Source of the DNA: Pseudomonas rhizoryzae
GTDB taxonomy: Bacteria; Pseudomonadota; Gammaproteobacteria; Pseudomonadales; Pseudomonadaceae
Length of the DNA: 64,000 nucleotides
Direction of reading: 5' to 3'
NCBI RefSeq assembly: GCF_005250615.1
Contig: NZ_SULM01000011.1
Span: 62,001 to 126,000 of the forward strand
A model generated the notes under the pieces. That model did not search any database. It was not told the origin of the DNA and saw only the letters and a program-made list of their open reading frames with translations. Below are positions 8,874-17,506 of the stretch, one piece after another. The translations under genes and the position numbers were made by a program. Every line of letters begins with the position of its first letter. Positions within the stretch are counted from its first letter, which is position 1.

Positions 8874-10663
8874 TCGATGACGTCCGGATTCAACGCGAGC
8901 GGCTCAGGTTGATCCTCGAGGGCACCAGCCAGTCGCTCTGGGTCGGTATCCCTCTATCGACGCTGTTGCTCGGCATCTTCCTGGCCGTCGGACGCAAGAC
9001 AACGCACACGAGTGACTCCGCAATATGGTCAATGACCGACAACCAACTGCAGTTGGCGGCATGGTATCTGGCGTTCCTCGCCTGCCGCTTCTTTCTGGTC
9101 GGCTACAGCCGGCATCTACTACGACTGCGATTGGATCACAGCCAGGTTGCGCCGACGGTGCGCATTCTGGTGCTCAGCAAGCTGGTGGAGGGCCTGATCT
9201 GGGGCTCACTCGCCTGGATCGGCCTACAGGAAAACGGCCCGGCCAGTTCCATCGCGCTGCTATTAGCCATGATGGCTGCGATCGGCAGCCATGCGGTATC
9301 CCTGCTCTCCACGATTCTGCGGCTCTACCTGAGCCTGATGCTACCGATGTTGTCCTTGATCATGCTGCGGCTTTTCATGATGGACGAGCTGACCTATCAG
9401 GCCATGGGGGCTTGCTGCCTGCTCTACGTCATCGCACAGTGTCGGCAGGCGTGTCTGGTCGGCGGCGAGATCAATACCTCCATTCGGCTGCGCTTCGAAA
9501 ACCTCGATCTGATCGAACGGCTGCAGCACGAAAGCCAGGTGGCCAGCGTCGCACGTGAAGCGGCCGAGCAGGCCAACGAAGCCAAATCGCGCTTCCTGGC
9601 CGCCGCCAGTCATGACCTGCGTCAGCCCATCCATGCCCAGGGGTTGTTCCTGGAGGCGCTGTCCTACAGCCAGTTGGACGAGCACCAACGTCAGGCCCTG
9701 GACAATGCCAAGGCGGCCGGCCTGGCGTCGGCGGACATGCTCAACACCCTGCTGGACTTCTCCCGTATCGAGGCCGGGGTGGTGCAACCCAGCGTGCAGC
9801 CTGTGGATCTGCACAGTCTCTTCTGCAAGATAGAGCTGGATCTGGCGCCCCTGGCGGATGCCAAGGGGCTCATCTACCGCTGTCGCGAGACCGACTTGCA
9901 GATCCTGTCCGATCCGGCGCTGCTGGAGCTGATCTTGCGCAACCTGATTACTAACGCCATTCGCTACACCGAGCGCGGCGGACTGCTGGTCGCCGCGCGT
10001 CGGCGGCGGAGCCATGCCATCCTAGAAGTCGTGGATACCGGGATCGGCATCGCCGCGAACCAGCAGCGGGAGATCTTTCGCGAGTTCCATCAACTGAATA
10101 ACAGCGAACGTGACCGGCGCAACGGCCTGGGGCTGGGACTGGCCATCGTCGAAGGCCTGGTGCGCTCTCTGGAGCATCGCCTGACCCTGGTGTCGCAGGT
10201 AGGTCGCGGCAGCACCTTTCGCCTGGAAGTGCCGCTCTCGCTCCTGCAACCACTGGCCCACTATCCCGGCCAACCGCCGCCGGTCACCGACACAGAGTTG
10301 CAATTGCGTGGCTGCATCCTGGTAGTGGACGACGACGAGTCCATCCGCTTCGGCATGCAGCAATTGCTGAGCAGTTGGGGCTGCACCAGCGCAGTGGCCG
10401 AGTCCTATCAAGCGGCGGTCGCCCTACCCTGGAACACGGCACCGGCCATGATCATCTGCGACTATCGACTACGCGATCAGCAGACCGGAGCACAGGTGAT
10501 TCGCGCTTTGCGCTCACACTTCGCCCGTGACATTCCGGCCTTGTTGATCACCGGCGACACAGCGCCCGAGCGCCTCAGCGAGGCGGCCTCCAGCGGCATT
10601 CCCCTGCTGCACAAGCCGGTGAGTGCCAAGGACTTGCGGCGGGCACTGGGCGATCTGTCGTGA
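8870..10663 (+). CDS. Hybrid sensor histidine kinase with C-terminal receiver
   Basis: A 597-residue membrane kinase. About six hydrophobic segments fill residues 22-195 with no large periplasmic domain, so it probably senses a membrane or small-molecule cue. A coiled linker leads to the HisKA motif FLAAASHDLRQP, with phospho-acceptor His248. The HATPase region has NLITNAIRYT, DTGIGIA and GLGLGLAIV. The receiver domain (about 480-597) has VVDDDES, Asp531 in ICDYRL and Lys in LLHKPVS. The start is a TTG whose last two bases are in the regulator's TGA stop; no better in-frame start is nearby. The internal receiver suggests a phosphorelay or feedback step before the upstream regulator. Confidence 0.9.
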   Translation: MIDDVRIQRERLRLILEGTSQSLWVGIPLSTLLLGIFLAVGRKTTHTSDSAIWSMTDNQLQLAAWYLAFLACRFFLVGYSRHLLRLRLDHSQVAPTVRILVLSKLVEGLIWGSLAWIGLQENGPASSIALLLAMMAAIGSHAVSLLSTILRLYLSLMLPMLSLIMLRLFMMDELTYQAMGACCLLYVIAQCRQACLVGGEINTSIRLRFENLDLIERLQHESQVASVAREAAEQANEAKSRFLAAASHDLRQPIHAQGLFLEALSYSQLDEHQRQALDNAKAAGLASADMLNTLLDFSRIEAGVVQPSVQPVDLHSLFCKIELDLAPLADAKGLIYRCRETDLQILSDPALLELILRNLITNAIRYTERGGLLVAARRRRSHAILEVVDTGIGIAANQQREIFREFHQLNNSERDRRNGLGLGLAIVEGLVRSLEHRLTLVSQVGRGSTFRLEVPLSLLQPLAHYPGQPPPVTDTELQLRGCILVVDDDESIRFGMQQLLSSWGCTSAVAESYQAAVALPWNTAPAMIICDYRLRDQQTGAQVIRALRSHFARDIPALLITGDTAPERLSEAASSGIPLLHKPVSAKDLRRALGDLS

Positions 10664-10700
10664 CGGGCTTGGGCGCCCGCCAGCGCGGCCCGGGCCAGTG

Positions 10701-10797
10701 CGCAGCTTGGGCTGAGACGGCCCCATCGTCGAAGCCCAACAGCCGTGGCCGAGCGGGGCACCGTTGGGCTTCGCTGCGCTCAACGCCAACCTACGCG
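10701..10797. repeat. TTGGGCTGAG / CTCAACCCAA inverted element, copy 1
   Basis: Arms TTGGGCTGAGACGG...CGAAGCCCAAC and GTTGGGCTTCGCTGCGCTCAA face each other across a short centre. The same family is present at 39181-39266, 54012-54089 and 59552-59644, always intergenic. Confidence 0.75.
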
Positions 10798-10824
10798 GCA
10801 CCCATGGAACTCCAACATTTTGCC

Positions 10825-10905
10825 GATCGCGGCCATGCCGGTGCGCCGTAGCGACCGCTCCTACGGGAGTTACCGGAGCTTGTAGGAGCGGCCCATGGCC
10901 GCGAT
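10825..10905. repeat. REP pair
   Basis: GATCGCGGCCATG...CCGCTCCTAC faces GTAGGAGCGGCCCATGGCC, a classical divergent pair of Pseudomonas REP units. It is followed directly by a GTGGAAAAC hairpin, as at 1404-1520. Confidence 0.75.
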
Positions 10906-11054
10906 CCAGGCGTAGCGTGGAAAACCGCGCAGCGTTTTCCACTGGCAGGCCCGGCCTAAGGCGGTGGATAAGGCTGCGCCGTTATCCACCCTACGCGGCT
11001 GAGGGCTTCGCTGCGCTCAGCGCCAACCTACGGCGTTATCGGGCAGCCAGGTGC

Positions 11055-11993
11055 TCAGCCCTGCCGGAACACCAGCACCTTGAGCCCACCTTCGGGATCT
11101 TCATCGGCGAATTCCGGTGGATTGGCCAGGCGCTCGACGAAGGCCAGGCTCGGTGCCTCCTGGGCCATGCCGGCGATGAGGAAATCCGCGCCTACCCCCG
11201 GATCGTTGACGCAGGCCAGGACCCGGCCGCCGGGCGTGAGCAGCTCGGGCAGGCGGCGCAGGATGCGGGCGTAGTCCTTGGTCAGGGCGAAGCTGCCCTG
11301 CTGGAAGCTGGGCGGATCGACGATCACCAGGTCGTAGGGCCCCAGCTTGCGCACCTTGCCCCAGGACTTGAACAGTTCGTGGCCGAGAAAGCTGACCTTG
11401 CTCAGGTCATGGCCATTGAGCCGGTGATTCTCGCGACCGCGGGTCAGGGGGCCGCGGGCCATGTCCAGGTTGACGACCTGGCTCGCCCCACCAGCCAGGG
11501 CCGCTACCGAGAAGCCGCAGGTATAGGCGAACAGGTTGAGCACCCGCAGTCCGGCCGCCTGTTCGCGCACCCAGCGCCGACCCAGGCGCATGTCGAGAAA
11601 CAGGCCCATGTTCTGGTGCCGGGAGAGATCCAGGCCGAATCTGAGCCCCTCCTCATGGATGACCTGCTCGCCCACCGGCGCGCCGATCAGCGCCTCGCTG
11701 GCGGCATCCAGGCGATAGCGATGCTGCAGGAGCAGGCTGCGGGCACCGCTGGCGGCCCAGGCCGGGGTAGCGGCCAGCGCCGCCAGGGTGGTGCGTAGGG
11801 CGTCCAGTTCAGCCGCGGGCAATTCGCGGAACAGGCAGACCCGCACCACCCCTTCCAGCCAGTCGACGGTGAGCTGCTCCAGCCCCGGCAATAGCCGGCC
11901 CCGGCCATGGATCAGGCGGCGCGCTTCGGCGGGCGGCGGGTCGAGCGCGGCGAGGAGCAGCGTGGTGAGCTGGGCAAGGGTGGCGGTATTCAT
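11055..11993 (-). CDS. Class I SAM-dependent methyltransferase (RlmI-like core)
   Basis: A 312-residue methyltransferase starting MNTATLAQLTTLLL. An upstream in-frame ATG exists, but its translation looks non-coding. The SAM-binding loop VLNLFAYTCGFSVAALAGG is near residue 155 and the catalytic-type motif VIVDPPSF near residue 223. This pairing belongs to the SAM-dependent rRNA-methyltransferase superfamily that includes RlmI and RlmK. It lacks an obvious N-terminal PUA domain; a different N-terminal region of about 100 residues replaces it. An RNA substrate is likely but not proven. It has no operon partner. Confidence 0.8.
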   Translation of the reverse strand: MNTATLAQLTTLLLAALDPPPAEARRLIHGRGRLLPGLEQLTVDWLEGVVRVCLFRELPAAELDALRTTLAALAATPAWAASGARSLLLQHRYRLDAASEALIGAPVGEQVIHEEGLRFGLDLSRHQNMGLFLDMRLGRRWVREQAAGLRVLNLFAYTCGFSVAALAGGASQVVNLDMARGPLTRGRENHRLNGHDLSKVSFLGHELFKSWGKVRKLGPYDLVIVDPPSFQQGSFALTKDYARILRRLPELLTPGGRVLACVNDPGVGADFLIAGMAQEAPSLAFVERLANPPEFADEDPEGGLKVLVFRQG

Positions 11994-12221
11994 GGACGGT
12001 CGCTGACGAAAAGGGACCGGCATGCTACGCCAAATGGCCCGCCCTGGCTGAACCCCTGACGCCAAGCACCCTGCGGACCGGCCTTGGGCCTACCCGGCCC
12101 AGTCACTCCGCGGACATCCGACAAACAAACCGAAATTCATCGCAGGTGGTAACTAATCGCAGTTGTATCCCTCTCTTAAGCCGCTCTAGAATCCGCCTCC
12201 CCATTCCTTTGGACGATAATC

Positions 12222-14345
12222 ATGCGCCGGCTGGTCCCTGCCCTTTCCCTGCTGCCCCTATGTGCCCTGCCCCTCCACGGCTTCGCTCAGACGGCGGACG
12301 AATCGCCCCAGGCCCTGTCCGATCTCACCATCACGGGAGCGGCGGAATCGCCCACCGGGCCGGTGCAAGGCTACAAGGCCGAACGCTCCAGCAGCGCTAC
12401 CCGGACCGACACCCCATTGCACGAAACGCCGCAGTCGGTGAGCGTGGTCTCGCGCGAGGCGCTCACCGACGTCTCCGCCACCAGTCTGCAGCAGGCACTG
12501 GACCTGGCCGGCGGCGTGGGCCGCGGCAACAACTTCGGCGGCCAGGGCCTGACCAACTACACGGTGCGCGGCTTCACCAGCGCCGAGTACTTCCGCAACG
12601 GTTTCCCCATGAACCGCGGCTATCCCAGTGCGCCGGATGCCGCCCTGCTGGAGCGCGTCGAGGTGCTCCGCGGACCGGCGGCCACCCTCTATGGCCGTAG
12701 CGATCCCGGCGGCACCTTCAATGTGATCACCAAGCAGCCGCTGGGCGAGCGCAAGACCACCATCGGCAGCCAGTTCACCGACCAGGGCCAGAAACGCGGC
12801 ACCCTGGACACCACCGGCCCGGTGGACGAGGACGGCCGCCTGGCCTATCGCCTCAACCTGATCGCCCAAGGCGGCGACACCTTCCGCGACGACGTGCACA
12901 CCGAGCGCTACGAAGTCGCCCCGGTGCTGAGCTGGCAGGCCACCGATGCCACCCTGATCACCTTCGAAGCCGACATCATCCGCAACAACGCTCCGCTGGA
13001 TCGCGGGCGGACCAACTATCTGGCCCAGCGCGCCGAGGCCAGCCGCTCCACCAACGCCTGGGAAAAGGGCACCACCAACCTGCTGCACAACGACAACCAG
13101 ACCTACCAGCTGCGTTTCGAGCATCAGCTCAATGACGCCTGGACCCTGGGCGGCGGCTTCCAGTACCTGGACGGCAGCCTCAAGGGCAATGCCGTGGAAG
13201 CCAACGGCGTGCAGGCCAATGGCGTGATCCTGGGCCGCAACTTCAGCTACCGTCACCTGGAGTGGAGCGACCGCGACCTGCAGCTGAACCTGACCGGTCA
13301 CTTCGACACCTTCGGCCTCGGCCACACCCTGGTCACCGGCGTGGAGGTGGAGGACTACGACTACCGCTCCATCATCCAGCGCTCCCCGGGCGGCACCGGC
13401 GTCTATACCGTCAACCTGGTCGATCCGGCCCTGGGCCAGCCGCGCCCGGCGCTGACCCGTACCCCCACCCACGATCATGAGACGCTCAAGAGCTGGGCCG
13501 CCTTCGTGCAGGACCAGCTCAAAGTCACCGACCGCCTCAAGCTGCTGGGCGGCGTACGCCTGGAACGCTTCGAGCACGACTACGACAACTTCGTGGCCGG
13601 TGGCCAGAGCTGGTCCAACGACGACACCGCCGTCACCCCGCGCCTGGGTTTCAGCTACGACCTCACCCCGGAGCTCGCGCTCTACAGCAGTGCCTCCAAG
13701 TCGTTCAAGCCCAACACCGGCGCGGCGCGCCAGGGCGGCGGCTTCGATCCCGAAGAGGGCAAGGCCTATGAACTGGGCCTGAAGTGGGCCGCGCTGGGCG
13801 GTCGCCTGAGCGTCGATGCGGCGGTCTTCCATACGGTCAAGCAAAACGTCCTGACCCTGGACCCGGTCGATCCTAGCTTCAGCGTCGCCGCAGGCGAGGT
13901 ACGCAGCCGCGGCTTCGAACTCAACGTGGCCGGCGACCTGACCCGCAACTGGCGCATCCTCGGTGGCTACGCCTATACCGACGCCGAGGTGACCAAGGAC
14001 AACAGCCTGCCCAGCGGCACCCGCCTGACCAACATCCCGCGCAATGCCGTCAACCTGCTCAACGTCTACGAATTCCACGACGGCGCGCTGCGCGGCCTGG
14101 GCCTGGGTGGCAACATCCGCTACGTGGGCGCCCGCGAAGGCCAGAAGACCGCTGTCAGCGACTACCAGATGGACAGCTACACGGTCACCGACCTGCTGAG
14201 CTTCTACCAGGTCGACGCGCACCTGCGGCTGAACCTGGACGTGCGTAACGTCTTCAACAAGGGCTACGACGAGAGCTCCTGGAACGCCTACAGCTATCCG
14301 GGCGAGCCGCGGACGGTGCAGGCCGGTTTCACCTACACCTTCTGA
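12222..14345 (+). CDS. TonB-dependent siderophore receptor
   Basis: A 707-residue outer-membrane receptor for ferric chelates. A signal peptide ends near residue 22 (LPLHGFA). A TonB-box-like LSDLTITG stretch follows, then a plug beginning HETPQSVSVVSREAL and closing with VEVLRGPAATLYGRSDPGG, then a 22-strand-type barrel ending AGFTYTF. There is no extra N-terminal signalling (STN) domain, and no sigma/anti-sigma pair is nearby, so it is a plain transducer. It converges on the iron-chelate ABC genes, its likely inner-membrane partners. No convincing Fur box was found upstream. The ligand cannot be told from sequence; no siderophore synthesis genes are present. Confidence 0.92.
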   Translation: MRRLVPALSLLPLCALPLHGFAQTADESPQALSDLTITGAAESPTGPVQGYKAERSSSATRTDTPLHETPQSVSVVSREALTDVSATSLQQALDLAGGVGRGNNFGGQGLTNYTVRGFTSAEYFRNGFPMNRGYPSAPDAALLERVEVLRGPAATLYGRSDPGGTFNVITKQPLGERKTTIGSQFTDQGQKRGTLDTTGPVDEDGRLAYRLNLIAQGGDTFRDDVHTERYEVAPVLSWQATDATLITFEADIIRNNAPLDRGRTNYLAQRAEASRSTNAWEKGTTNLLHNDNQTYQLRFEHQLNDAWTLGGGFQYLDGSLKGNAVEANGVQANGVILGRNFSYRHLEWSDRDLQLNLTGHFDTFGLGHTLVTGVEVEDYDYRSIIQRSPGGTGVYTVNLVDPALGQPRPALTRTPTHDHETLKSWAAFVQDQLKVTDRLKLLGGVRLERFEHDYDNFVAGGQSWSNDDTAVTPRLGFSYDLTPELALYSSASKSFKPNTGAARQGGGFDPEEGKAYELGLKWAALGGRLSVDAAVFHTVKQNVLTLDPVDPSFSVAAGEVRSRGFELNVAGDLTRNWRILGGYAYTDAEVTKDNSLPSGTRLTNIPRNAVNLLNVYEFHDGALRGLGLGGNIRYVGAREGQKTAVSDYQMDSYTVTDLLSFYQVDAHLRLNLDVRNVFNKGYDESSWNAYSYPGEPRTVQAGFTYTF

Positions 14346-14356
14346 TGCTCCGCGGC

Positions 14357-14382
14357 GGTCAGGCCTCGTTGAAGGCCTGACC
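14357..14382. terminator. Hairpin between convergent TonB receptor and ABC operon
   Basis: GGTCAGGCCT and AGGCCTGACC form a perfect 10-bp stem with a 6-base loop. It begins 12 bases after the receptor stop and overlaps the last codons of the ABC ATPase gene. There is no U-tract, so termination would need a factor or be weak. Confidence 0.45.
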
Positions 14383-15156
14383 GGCCAGCGGCTGGACCAC
14401 CGGGCGGCCCTGGCGGTCGTGCAGGATGTCCACCGCCACGCCGTAGGTGGCTTCGAGCAGATCGGCGGTGACGATGCTGGCCGGCGCACCCGCGGCCAGC
14501 AGGCCGCCGTCGACCAGCACCAGTAGCGAATCGGCGTACTGGCAGGCCAGGTTGAGGTCGTGCAGGACCACCACGGTCACCCGGTCATGCAGCCGGGTCT
14601 CGTGGCGCACCCGGTCCAGCAGGTTGATCTGGTGACGCAGATCCAGGGCGCTGACCGGTTCGTCCAGCAGCATCACCGCGGGTTCGCGCATCAGTACCTG
14701 GGCGAAGAACACCAGTTGCCGCTGGCCACCGCTCAGGGCACCCAGCTGGCGCGACGCCAGGTGGGCGATGCCCAGCTCCTCCAGCTTGCCCAGCGCTCGC
14801 CGCAGCAGGTCATTGTCCAGGTGCAGGGTCAGCCGTTCCAGGCTGCCCATGGCCACCGTCTCCAGCACCGACAGCGCCGCCTCGGCATGGGAATCCTGTG
14901 GCATGTAGGCCACGCCCTGGCGCCAGCCCTCACGTTGTGCACGGGCTGAGGCACCCGCGATTAGCCGCCGCTCGCCACGCTCGATCCGGCCAGCGGCCAG
15001 CGGCAGGTCGCCGGCCAGGGCGCGCAACAGGGTGGTCTTGCCGGTGCCGTTGGGGCCAAGGATCACATGGACCCGGCCGGCGTGCAGCTCGGTGGACAGC
15101 CCGGTGATCACCTGGCGCTCGCCGCGCTTCAAGGCCAGTTCATGGATACGGATCAT
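14359..15156 (-). CDS. Iron-chelate ABC transporter ATP-binding protein
   Basis: A 265-residue FecE/FepC-type ATPase. The Walker A motif GPNGTGKTT is at residues 34-42, with the signature LSGGQRQ and the Walker B segment VMLLDEPVSALD following; the H-loop is in VVVLHDLNLA. The start MIRIHELALKRG overlaps the permease stop by the ATGA arrangement, so translation is coupled. It is the last gene of a binding protein-permease-ATPase operon that powers uptake of ferric chelates across the inner membrane. Confidence 0.92.
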   Translation of the reverse strand: MIRIHELALKRGERQVITGLSTELHAGRVHVILGPNGTGKTTLLRALAGDLPLAAGRIERGERRLIAGASARAQREGWRQGVAYMPQDSHAEAALSVLETVAMGSLERLTLHLDNDLLRRALGKLEELGIAHLASRQLGALSGGQRQLVFFAQVLMREPAVMLLDEPVSALDLRHQINLLDRVRHETRLHDRVTVVVLHDLNLACQYADSLLVLVDGGLLAAGAPASIVTADLLEATYGVAVDILHDRQGRPVVQPLAGQAFNEA

Positions 15157-16211
15157 GGCGTGGGCCTGCGCGGAGCGAAGATCAGCCAGAGCAGGAAGGG
15201 CACCCCGACGATGGCGGTAACGATGCCCACGGGAAACAGCGCGCCCGGCAGGATGGACTTGGACAGCACCGAGGCGAAGGACAGCATCAGGGCGCCGCAG
15301 AGGGCCGACAGTGGCAGGAGGAAGCGCTGGTCCTCGCCCACCTGCCAGCGGGCGATGTGCGGGGCGACCAGGCCGACGAAGCCGATTACCCCGACGAAGC
15401 TGGTCGCCGTGGCGGTCATCACCGCCACCAGGATCAGCACCTTGAGGCGCAGCCGGCGGATGTCCACGCCCAGGCTGGCGGCGCGGGCCTCGCCCAGGCG
15501 CAGGGCGGCCAGCTTCCAGGCATCGCCCAGCAGCAGCAGGCAGCACAGCAGGGTCACCCCGCTGACGATGGCCAGGGTGGTCCAGGTGGCGCGCCCCAGG
15601 CTGCCGAACAGCCAGAACAGGATCTGCTGCGACAACTCCGGCGAGGACAGGAACTGCACCAGCGACAGCAGCGACTGGAAGAGGAACAGCAGGGCGATGC
15701 CGCCGAGGATGATGGTGTCGCTGCCGGTGCGCTTGAGCGAGGCTAGGGCGAACAGGAACAGCGCCGCCAGCATGGCGAAGACGAAGGCGCCCAGCGGCAC
15801 GCCGATCAGCGCGCCCAGGCCGAAGCTGCCCAGCGCCAGACTCAGGGCGGCGCCGCAGCCGGCGGCGGCGGCCATGCCCAGGGTATAGGGGCTGGCCATG
15901 GGATTGTTGAGCAGCGTCTGCATCTGGGCTCCACCGGCGCCGAGGGCGGCGCCCACCGCCAGGGCCATCAGGGCGACCGGCAGGCGCAGGTCGCGGACGA
16001 TGGCGTCGGTCATCGGCTGGCGCTCGCCGAGGCCGGTCAGCGACTTGAGCACCTCCAGCGGCGAGAGCAACGAAGGACCGGTGGCGATATCCAGCACCAG
16101 GCCGACCAGGGTCAGGACAAGAAATACCCAGCAGGCCCGCCAGCGGCGGCGCTCGCGGGCGCGCTGCTCGGCGATGGCGTCGCCAGGGCCGGAGGTCGAG
16201 GAAGCCGTCAC
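15153..16211 (-). CDS. FecCD-family iron-chelate ABC permease
   Basis: A 352-residue inner-membrane permease of the FecCD/BtuC type, with about ten hydrophobic helices and the conserved GAGGAQMQTLLNNPMASPYT loop near the N-terminal third. FVGLVAPHIAR matches the coupling-helix region that contacts the ATPase. A single permease implies a homodimer. It overlaps both the upstream binding-protein gene and the downstream ATPase gene by 4 bases. Confidence 0.92.
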   Translation of the reverse strand: MTASSTSGPGDAIAEQRARERRRWRACWVFLVLTLVGLVLDIATGPSLLSPLEVLKSLTGLGERQPMTDAIVRDLRLPVALMALAVGAALGAGGAQMQTLLNNPMASPYTLGMAAAAGCGAALSLALGSFGLGALIGVPLGAFVFAMLAALFLFALASLKRTGSDTIILGGIALLFLFQSLLSLVQFLSSPELSQQILFWLFGSLGRATWTTLAIVSGVTLLCCLLLLGDAWKLAALRLGEARAASLGVDIRRLRLKVLILVAVMTATATSFVGVIGFVGLVAPHIARWQVGEDQRFLLPLSALCGALMLSFASVLSKSILPGALFPVGIVTAIVGVPFLLWLIFAPRRPTP

Positions 16212-17326
16212 GGCGCCAGCCCTATGGCGAAGGTGCCCTGGGGCTGGATCGGCAGGTAGCGCTGGTAGTACTCCCGGTAGTTGGCCATGGGGTCCAGGTC
16301 CTGGAACAGATCCGGATAGAGCTGCTTGGCGATGAATTGCAGCATGGCGAAGTCTTCCAGGCTGCGCGAGGCGCCCTGGTAGACCCCATAGAGACGGCCG
16401 TCGCGGATGGCCGGCAGATTGGCCCAGCCCGGCCGTTGCATGAAGGCGCGCAGATGGCTGCGAGCATCCTCTGCGGTCACGCCCGGCCCCATGGGCAAGG
16501 CACTGGGATTACTGTTGTCTTCGCGCCCGGAGATGAAGATGACCTGCGGCTGGGCCAAGAGCACCTGCTCCGGATTCATCACGCCCCACCATTGCACGAA
16601 GGGCGCGGCGATGTTGTCGCCGCCGGCCAGGGTCACCAGGGCGCCCCACATGTTTTGTCCGTAGGTGAAGGAGTATTCGGCCGGGCCCTTGTTGCCGAAT
16701 TCGGCGTAGACCCGCGGCTTGGGCCGCTGGGCCGCCGCGATGCGCGTCTGGACCTGTTCCACCGCCTTGGCATAGAAGTCGGCCAGCTCGGCAGCCCGCG
16801 CCTCTTGACCGGTAATGACGCCGAGCAAGCGGGTGGAAGCCAGGTGGCGTTCGAGGGTCTGGGCGTTGTAGTCGATCACCACCACCGGGATGCCCAGTTG
16901 CGCCAGGCGCTTGACCTCGCTGTCCAGTGCCTGGAATTGCCAGGCGGCCAGCACCACCACGTCCGGCTTCAGGCTGAGCACCTTTTCCACCGAGAAGCTG
17001 TTGGTTTCCACCTCGCCGACGTCGGGCAGCTCGGCCAGGGACGGCAGCTTGGCGACGTACTCCCGCCAGGTGCCAGGCGTCTTGCGCTCCCAGGCGCCGC
17101 GGGAGATGCCGACCAAGGACGCAAAGCCCTGCTCGCCCCCCACCGCCAGGTAGTCGGCGAAGTGGAAGCCCAGCACCACCCGTTTGGCGGGGACCTCGAG
17201 GGTCACGGTACGACCGAGGACATCGGTGACCTGACGGGTCTCGGCGAAAGCCGGCGCAATCAGAAAGCAAGCGATAAGCGTTACCAGCCGTGCAGCCCAC
17301 TGCCGACCGAGAGCGAAACCTTTCAT
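16208..17326 (-). CDS. Periplasmic iron-chelate-binding protein
   Basis: A 372-residue solute-binding protein of the FecB/BtuF fold. The start MKGFALGRQWAARLV is chosen because a clean signal peptide follows, ending near residue 28 (LIAPAFA). It has no lipobox Cys, so it should be soluble. The mature part begins with RQVTDVLGRTVTLEVPAKRV, typical of the family, and includes KPDVVVLAAWQ. It is the first gene of the operon. Its ligand is probably the chelate carried by the neighbouring TonB receptor. Confidence 0.88.
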   Translation of the reverse strand: MKGFALGRQWAARLVTLIACFLIAPAFAETRQVTDVLGRTVTLEVPAKRVVLGFHFADYLAVGGEQGFASLVGISRGAWERKTPGTWREYVAKLPSLAELPDVGEVETNSFSVEKVLSLKPDVVVLAAWQFQALDSEVKRLAQLGIPVVVIDYNAQTLERHLASTRLLGVITGQEARAAELADFYAKAVEQVQTRIAAAQRPKPRVYAEFGNKGPAEYSFTYGQNMWGALVTLAGGDNIAAPFVQWWGVMNPEQVLLAQPQVIFISGREDNSNPSALPMGPGVTAEDARSHLRAFMQRPGWANLPAIRDGRLYGVYQGASRSLEDFAMLQFIAKQLYPDLFQDLDPMANYREYYQRYLPIQPQGTFAIGLAP

Positions 17327-17422
17327 GGCATCCTTTGAGATGTGTGCACCCGCTCTACGGCGAGCGACTGGCGAAGAAATCAAAGGGTGCAACTTTACGC
17401 GGTGGCGGGGTCTGCGCCTAGC

Positions 17423-17448
17423 GTCCACCCCCGCTTCGAGGGGTGGAC
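17423..17448. terminator. Hairpin between pcaK and the binding-protein gene
   Basis: GTCCACCCC and GGGGTGGAC form a perfect 9-bp stem with an 8-base loop. It lies 59 bases beyond the pcaK stop on the minus strand. It lacks a U-tract, so the call is tentative. Confidence 0.4.
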
Positions 17449-17506
17449 GGCGCTCAGAACCCGTTCAAAGGGTTTGCCCGACGCGCAGCGGATGCCGAGC
17501 AGGCCC

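Larger units (their letters stand above)
10664..11054. other. 391-bp intergenic region made almost wholly of dispersed repeats
   Basis: No gene seen. It holds in order a TTGGGCTGAG-type inverted element (10701-10797), a REP pair (10825-10905), a GTGGAAAAC hairpin (10914-10942), a GGTGGATAA...TTATCCACC hairpin (about 10954-10982) and a further fragment of the first family (about 10995-11036). It separates the kinase from the convergent methyltransferase and may act as a termination zone. Confidence 0.7.

Noticed and set aside
12210-12222. GACGATAATCATG as a Fur box at the TonB receptor start
   Set aside because: Only a short run fits the Fur consensus, it overlaps the start codon, and no second half was found.
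12258-14489. A 743-residue open frame antisense to the TonB receptor
   Set aside because: The receptor on the plus strand has full family features and a signal peptide; the antisense frame has none.
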